From the NCBI GenBank assembly GCA_949987565.1, contig OX465121.1:1133117-1197116 (forward strand): a stretch of 64,000 nucleotides of DNA. Reading direction: 5' to 3'. Position numbers and translations under genes: made by a program. Positions within the stretch are counted from its first letter, which is position 1, and every line of letters begins with the position of its first letter. Below the pieces are notes generated by a model. The model was not told where the DNA came from, searched no databases, and saw nothing but the letters and a program-made list of their open reading frames with translations. Source of the stretch: Luidia sarsii. Its lineage: Eukaryota; Echinodermata; Asteroidea; Paxillosida; Luidiidae. Positions 59,640 to 64,000 of the stretch are shown in pieces.

Positions 59640-60077
59640 AGGTTATATTCACCCCGCAAAGGCATTTTTCCCACAAACGCTGTTCTTCCGGGCCCTTAGT
59701 TTGATTGGCCAATTGTCATTACATCGCGAATGTTTATGCATATTCATGTATGCTTTATACTCTTTTCACCTTGTGACTTGATGCTGACACTTGTTAAGCA
59801 ATGGTTGAAATTGAAGTGCAAACTTGACACCATGCGTGGCCTTTTATGTTTTAGATTGCACAAGGTTCCTTGCACAATCTTCAAACTTTGGGTTTGCACT
59901 ACCCTAACCCCTCACCTAACCCTATCCCTGTGTCTGAAGTTCATGCATAAGGCTAGTTACAGTAATGGTAACCCTCATCCTCTTTACTAGCATAAGCATA
60001 AGGCCTAAAGTTTGCACCCACCCGATCTAGTGAGCATAGGACAAAGCAGGTAACAGTGATGTTTTCTCATTCAATAG
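59640..60077 (+). promoter_or_regulatory. Candidate ABRA upstream region
   Basis: GATTGGCCAAT (a double CCAAT palindrome, about 59703-59713) and TTTATAC (about 59754) lie upstream of the ABRA-like gene. TTTTCTCATTCAATAG just before 60078 is a possible 3' splice site, which would put a non-coding exon upstream. The first exon itself could not be placed. Confidence 0.35.
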
Positions 60078-60089
60078 AGGCATTGGAAG

Positions 60090-60578
60090 ATGTCTGATGA
60101 AGACACCAAGGAGACCTGCAGGGAGATTAGCGACCGTATCACCCTGTGGAAGCAGGTCGAGCAGCAACACAAGGAGAAGCAGCTCATCAACCCTTTTTCA
60201 GAGTGGCAAGGAGCATCCACTCGTGGCAAGCTCAACCCAGATGATCCTGAGTATGCCCAGCCAGTGCAGGGCTCTATGACTGCTATACGTGGCCAAGCAG
60301 CGGGCCAACGGATCTCAGGGGAAATCCAAAACCTGGTGCAAGTGATTCAACGAGTGGGCAGGAGGAGTGATGAGGACGGTCACTGGCGGGTCACATTTGG
60401 GAGGCTCTTTGAGGTGTATGTAAAGATCTCTAACAAGTTGGTGGGAATCCTGCTGAGGGCTCGCAAGCAAGGCCTGGTGGTCTTTGAAGGAGAGATGCTT
60501 TGGCAGGGGAAAGATGACAGTGTGGTCATCACACTTTTGGCTTCCTCAGAAATGGGAGAGCGTAGCTTTTACCATTGA
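60090..60578 (+). CDS. ABRA: ABRA/STARS-like protein with Costars domain, 162 aa
   Basis: Actin-binding Rho-activating protein family: promotes actin polymerisation and so MRTF/SRF transcription in striated muscle of vertebrates. Residues 15-60 carry the family's LW...INPFSEWQ...DPEYAQPVQGS-x-T motif. Residues 77-150 are the Costars domain (GRLFEVYVKISNKLVGILLR, then FEGEMLWQGKDDSVVITLL), including the GEMLWQG-x-DD-x-VVITLL core. ATG at 60090 has A at -3 and is preceded in frame by TAG at 60075-60077, part of a likely splice acceptor. It is longer than Costars-only ABRACL (about 80 residues) and far shorter than vertebrate ABRA because the N-terminal region is minimal. If the acceptor is used in phase 0, a further upstream coding exon cannot be excluded. 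Confidence 0.92.
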   Translation: MSDEDTKETCREISDRITLWKQVEQQHKEKQLINPFSEWQGASTRGKLNPDDPEYAQPVQGSMTAIRGQAAGQRISGEIQNLVQVIQRVGRRSDEDGHWRVTFGRLFEVYVKISNKLVGILLRARKQGLVVFEGEMLWQGKDDSVVITLLASSEMGERSFYH

Positions 60579-60950
60579 CTGAGATGACTGACTCGAAAGG
60601 CCATTAAACATTCACCTGCAACTTGGAAGAGAGATATGAAGAGCACACATTGAGTTTGTTCAGTTATCTACCCTGGGTCTACCCTGGTCAGCATCAGTTG
60701 GCTCTGAGGTCATTGCCCCCTGACTTACCCAGCGTGACAGCAGGGTCATTCAAGGGTAACAAGGCTTACCTGGGAAAGCTAATAGAACGTCTCTTATGGT
60801 CAATGATGGACTGCCTTTTGGTCTTTGAAGCATGCAAGCTTGTGCTGCAGAATCATCATTACTGACTGTGGCTACAGCAATTGCTGCATTTGACTGCATT
60901 GCAGTGCAGGCAGATGTGCAGTTTCCTGTAGCTAAACATACACATCTAGG
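60579..60950. other. ABRA 3' UTR, no further gene
   Basis: No second gene is supported after the ABRA stop. A frame at 60623-60865 has no motif. Confidence 0.5.
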
Positions 60951-61100
60951 CCTGGGGCTAATTTCAGAGCCACTTTTTACTATGTGAAGTTCAACATGCA
61001 TCAATCTAAATAAGGTTGGCAATCTGGTTTTATCTAAGGAATATGTTTTGTGTTTGGCAGATTTTTCTGCTTAAGTGGCTCTTTGAAATTGGGCCCTAGG
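60951..61100. mobile_element. Foldback MITE (family of 6684-6921)
   Basis: CCTGGGGCTAATTTCAGAGC at the left pairs with CTCTTTGAAATTGGGCCCTAGG at the right. Confidence 0.6.
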
Positions 61101-61312
61101 CTTTAAGTAGCAGTTAGCAGCTAGCCAGCTACATGTATAGTACTTGCTCCAGCATAAAATGGTGTGGTGAAGTTCCAACTATGAACAATGTGCAGTACAG
61201 CTTAGTGTTTTAGTGAACAAGTTACAAACCCAAAAATGTGTATGAAGTTTTGGAATGTTTCTTTGTTAAGCTTTTATTGAAAGTTTGAAATATTTCAAAG
61301 AAAACTTTGACT

Positions 61313-61422
61313 TCAGCCTGAGATGTCTGGTATTGCGTACCAGTGTTCTTACCATCTGAGCTATCCAGCCCTTAGATTTTGGCCTTCTCAAATGGACATC
61401 TAGTCTCTGGGGTTTTTGCTGT
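61313..61422 (-). repeat. tRNA-derived SINE, copy 3
   Basis: On the minus strand it reads GAGAAGGCCAAAATCTAAGG, GCTGGATAGCTCAGATGGTA, then CTGGTACGCAATACCAG. It is the cleanest box A of the three copies; box B is decayed. Confidence 0.7.
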
Positions 61423-62065
61423 TTAGAAGTTCCCAGTATTTTGAATGTATTTGTTTGACTTTTACTGAAATGTGTAAGATTAATGTAATTTTAATTTTGG
61501 AAAAAGAGAGATAATATAATAATTATGAATATTTGTCATCAGGCATCGGGCAAAGCACAGGGCATTCAGTGCTTATTAAGTCAAGAAGGGCAAACCCTCA
61601 TTGAATAGCATTCTCCTCAACGTAAACATCATGTTATATCATAAAAATTATAGTCTTGCCTTTAATTTCTTCATCATGTTCATGCCAGGACCTCTAAATT
61701 TGTGAATCTGAATACCATTATTGGTCACATTTTCAAGCACACTCCTTTCAGCCTGCTATTTGGCTATTACACACACTTGTTGTGCCATGAGTTGCCAATT
61801 TGCCAGCTGAATTGCCACAGAAGGGACAATAATTGCGCTATTGTGGAACCGTTATTGAGGAGCATGCAGGCAGAGAACAGCCTAGCACTTGATTTGTCCA
61901 CAGACTTGCACAGTTGCCCTTGCAAGTATTGAGGAACTGCTGAGGATAGTAGTCCATCATAAACACCACATGGACATTGGAATGGTGCAATAGTTTGACT
62001 TAGAGGTACACACAATGATCTTTTATCAATTTGTACTTACAGATATCTGTTATTTTAATTTTAAA

Positions 62066-62393
62066 GGCCCTATACAACATTGGTAAATGTCAAAAGATTG
62101 CAACAGTTTGTGTTAAACCATTAAACCTAAAAAAAGCAATACTGCGAAGGTTTTAGCTCAAATGGTATTCTGAGAAAGTAGAAAAATGAAGAAAAAAAAA
62201 CGTCACGGTTTACACATCAGCCTGTAGTGTAAAGTAATAAACTATTTGAGTGAAGAGTTCTCGAAAAGCCCAGCAACTCAGACCATAAGATTTCATCATG
62301 AGGATTCTATAATGACCATCTACAAACTGTGTAGATGAGAAGTTAAGCAGTGGACATTGATGTTTTCCGATCTTCCCAATGTTGCATATGGCC
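62066..62393. mobile_element. MITE family with GGCCCTATACAACATTGG ends, copy 2 (intact)
   Basis: Left GGCCCTATACAACATTGG and right CCAATGTTGCATATGGCC are inverted repeats, flanked on both sides by TTTAAA, which contains TTAA. That target preference suggests a piggyBac- or Kolobok-like source. About 330 bp, no ORF. Confidence 0.8.
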
Positions 62394-62599
62394 TTTAAAG
62401 TAGGTTTTGAAAATGGCACATTATTCAAAATCCCCCGTATGGCAGTCGACACAATGTGAATAAAAGTGAGTTGGATTTATCTGTTTTTGTGCTTGCCTTG
62501 TTTTATCCAAAGTCTAAGATGTGCATCCTTCTTTATCAAACCATCTGCCATGAGGTTGGTACATGTACGGTTTTGCATAATTAATAACTTTATATTTCT

Positions 62600-62725
62600 T
62601 TTACATATTGTGATATACAAAAATGTTGCAAACTGCTTACTGACTAAAATTAACAAAATGCAAATCTTAAAATTTAGTGGACCTGACGTTTCGATCCTAG
62701 CAGGACCTTTCTCAAAGGCTTTTAC
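62600..62725. mobile_element. Foldback hairpin element, copy e (left half only)
   Basis: The reverse of the family flank (CAAAAATGTTGCAAACTGCT, then ATGCAAATCTTAAAATTTAG) leads into GTGGACCTGACGTTTCGATC and CTAGCAGGACCTTTCTCAAAGG; the second arm is absent. Confidence 0.75.
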
Positions 62726-63069
62726 ATATTGCTCATTATTTCCCAATTATCTTTTCCTACTCTTTTGTCACACATACAGCTGCATTTGCACAGGACTTAG
62801 AAGTTGGGAAATTTAACAGACAATGGTTACATTTCAAAGGGATAAACCTTGACGGTGTTCGCACTTTGGACTTTGAAAAGGGGAAATTCATCCGAGACTA
62901 TGATCAAAGTAGCTCATGAGGGTGCTGCACATGACCTTTGAGGTTACATAATGAGCTTGGTAGCTTGCAAGATAAACCACTTCCAGTCACTATTGTAGTG
63001 CATGGTGTGTATACAGAAACCATGCACTGTGTATGATATTGTCAGGGCAATTAACAGAGTGATATTTGG

Positions 63070-63270
63070 CCAGATGTGTTTTTACCAAATGGCATTTTCC
63101 TGACATGTGTATTTGCACTGGACTAATCAACTCAGTAAAAGTGACCAGGTTACTTTTCCTGGGCAGAGGTTGGCCAATATAAGTAATTGGACTCAGTTAG
63201 AGTAACCAATAGGAAAGATTACTTGGCAGTTTCACCAGACTTAAATGGGAAAGGTGACCATTGTCTTGAT
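63070..63270. mobile_element. Dispersed repeat shared with 30770-30930
   Basis: TTTTTACCAAATGGCATTTTCC, GCACTGGACTAATCAAC and TGGGCAGAGGTTGGCC occur in the same order as in the 30.8-kb copy. Confidence 0.5.
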
Positions 63271-63504
63271 GAGTTTTACCAAACAAGTCCAACGCAAACA
63301 CAGCTATTTATATTGACTGCAAGTGACTTCTTTATGTGTGTCCTTTTAGGTAGGTAACTAGGAAGATTAATTTCCAACCACATGAATACCTCTAAATTCA
63401 TAGACTTCTAATGAACATTCTTTGTCAAAGAATTGGGTCAGATCCTGGTCATTTCAATCAAGACACAATGGGGCTATCTTCACCCGAGTGTGTAATGCCA
63501 CACA

Positions 63505-63510
63505 AATAAA
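63505..63510 (+). terminator. Plus-strand poly(A) signal
   Basis: AATAAAGCTGT in an AT-rich context, about 2.9 kb after the ABRA stop. It may end the ABRA transcript or another plus-strand transcript. Confidence 0.35.
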
Positions 63511-63537
63511 GCTGTATTTTAAGTTATCACAGATTTC

Positions 63538-63543
63538 TTTATT
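63538..63543 (-). terminator. Minus-strand poly(A) signal
   Basis: AATAAA on the minus strand, 28 bases from the plus-strand signal, consistent with the end of a minus-strand gene that continues past 64000. Confidence 0.4.
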
Positions 63544-63747
63544 TGGACAAGCCATAACAAATTATATACAGAAAACAAATTCAAAGCAGAAGTCATAACT
63601 GCATTGTTAACTATTCCTGTCTACTTTGCTTGCCTCATATACAAATGCTTTAAAAAAGAAAAATTCAAACCCCAAACAAAAATAATTTAATAAGGATAGG
63701 TAAACAATATATGCTTGTAGGATTAAATTTTCTGGCAATTTACATAC

Positions 63748-63769
63748 CTTTGTAACAACATCTGTGCCA
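63748..63769 (-). CDS. Possible 22-bp exon of a minus-strand gene extending beyond the window
   Basis: A strong pyrimidine tract ending TTTTTTTCTAG lies before, and GTATGT after, a 22-base segment that can read GTDVVTK. No family is recognised and the neighbouring exon is not in the window. Confidence 0.25.
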
Positions 63770-64000
63770 CTAGAAAAAAAAGAAAACATAGAGTATCACA
63801 TCCATTTTATAATTCTAAGCACAGAGCCCCAAAAAGGTATTTTTGTTTTTTTGTAAATGGAGGACAATATCAAATTCATTATCCAATTCCTTCAAAACAA
63901 ATTACTGATATGCAAAAAAGAAGGATCCTTTTGGATAAGAAAATAAAAATGTATTCAGTTACAACTTTGTTTTTAACAAATAAATCATAGACTAGAGGAA

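Noticed and set aside
59895..59930. Interstitial telomere-like CTAACCC motifs
   Set aside because: Only three or four irregular units; too short and imperfect.

Overview
This window is eukaryotic nuclear DNA from an invertebrate animal. The supported genes are split by GT-AG introns, the intergenic space is full of foldback transposons and a tRNA-derived SINE, and there is no operon structure. A Schnurri/HIVEP protein that still has the C-terminal zinc-finger triplet (known in fly Schnurri, absent from vertebrate HIVEPs) points to an invertebrate. The repeat style suggests a marine deuterostome such as an echinoderm, but that is inference and the species cannot be fixed from sequence alone.

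Layout. (1) 224-1107 (+): one exon of an unrecognised acidic, coiled-coil protein of 265 residues. (2) 1.1-22 kb: no gene I can support; mostly MITEs, a 0.9 kb array of a 12-bp unit (10.08-10.99 kb), a CRE/NRF-1-like site cluster (13.37-13.45 kb) and a quiet AT-rich stretch (15.8-20.9 kb). (3) 22,214-45,980 (-): a HIVEP/Schnurri gene. One 8.1-kb exon carries nearly the whole protein. Two tiny upstream exons, 63 bp and 40 bp, are found by exact phase matching across introns of 0.76 and 14.8 kb, giving a conceptual protein of 2726 residues. The 14.8-kb intron is packed with a self-complementary TACATG-type repeat. (4) 49,288-58,054 (-): an SDF2 gene rebuilt from six exons whose phases all match (218 residues, signal peptide, three MIR repeats). 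Its introns hold a 24-bp minisatellite with about 50 AP-1 sites and several transposons with intact target-site duplications, one of them inserted two bases into a splice donor. (5) 60,090-60,578 (+): a short ABRA/STARS-like protein with a Costars domain. (6) 60.6-64 kb: more MITE and SINE copies, a convergent poly(A) pair near 63.5 kb, and a possible 22-bp exon of a minus-strand gene that continues beyond the window.

The genes are not an obvious functional unit: HIVEP is a nuclear transcription factor of the BMP/SMAD axis, SDF2 works in the ER lumen, and ABRA acts on actin/Rho-SRF signalling. HIVEP and SDF2 are head-to-tail on the minus strand; SDF2 and ABRA are divergent with about 2 kb between their start codons. 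The most interesting features are the HIVEP N-terminus (a NuRD-recruiting-type motif on its own 40-bp exon), the symmetric 63-bp second exon sandwiched between self-complementary arrays, and the record of nested transposition in SDF2. All gene identities come from reading translated motifs by eye; no database search was possible.
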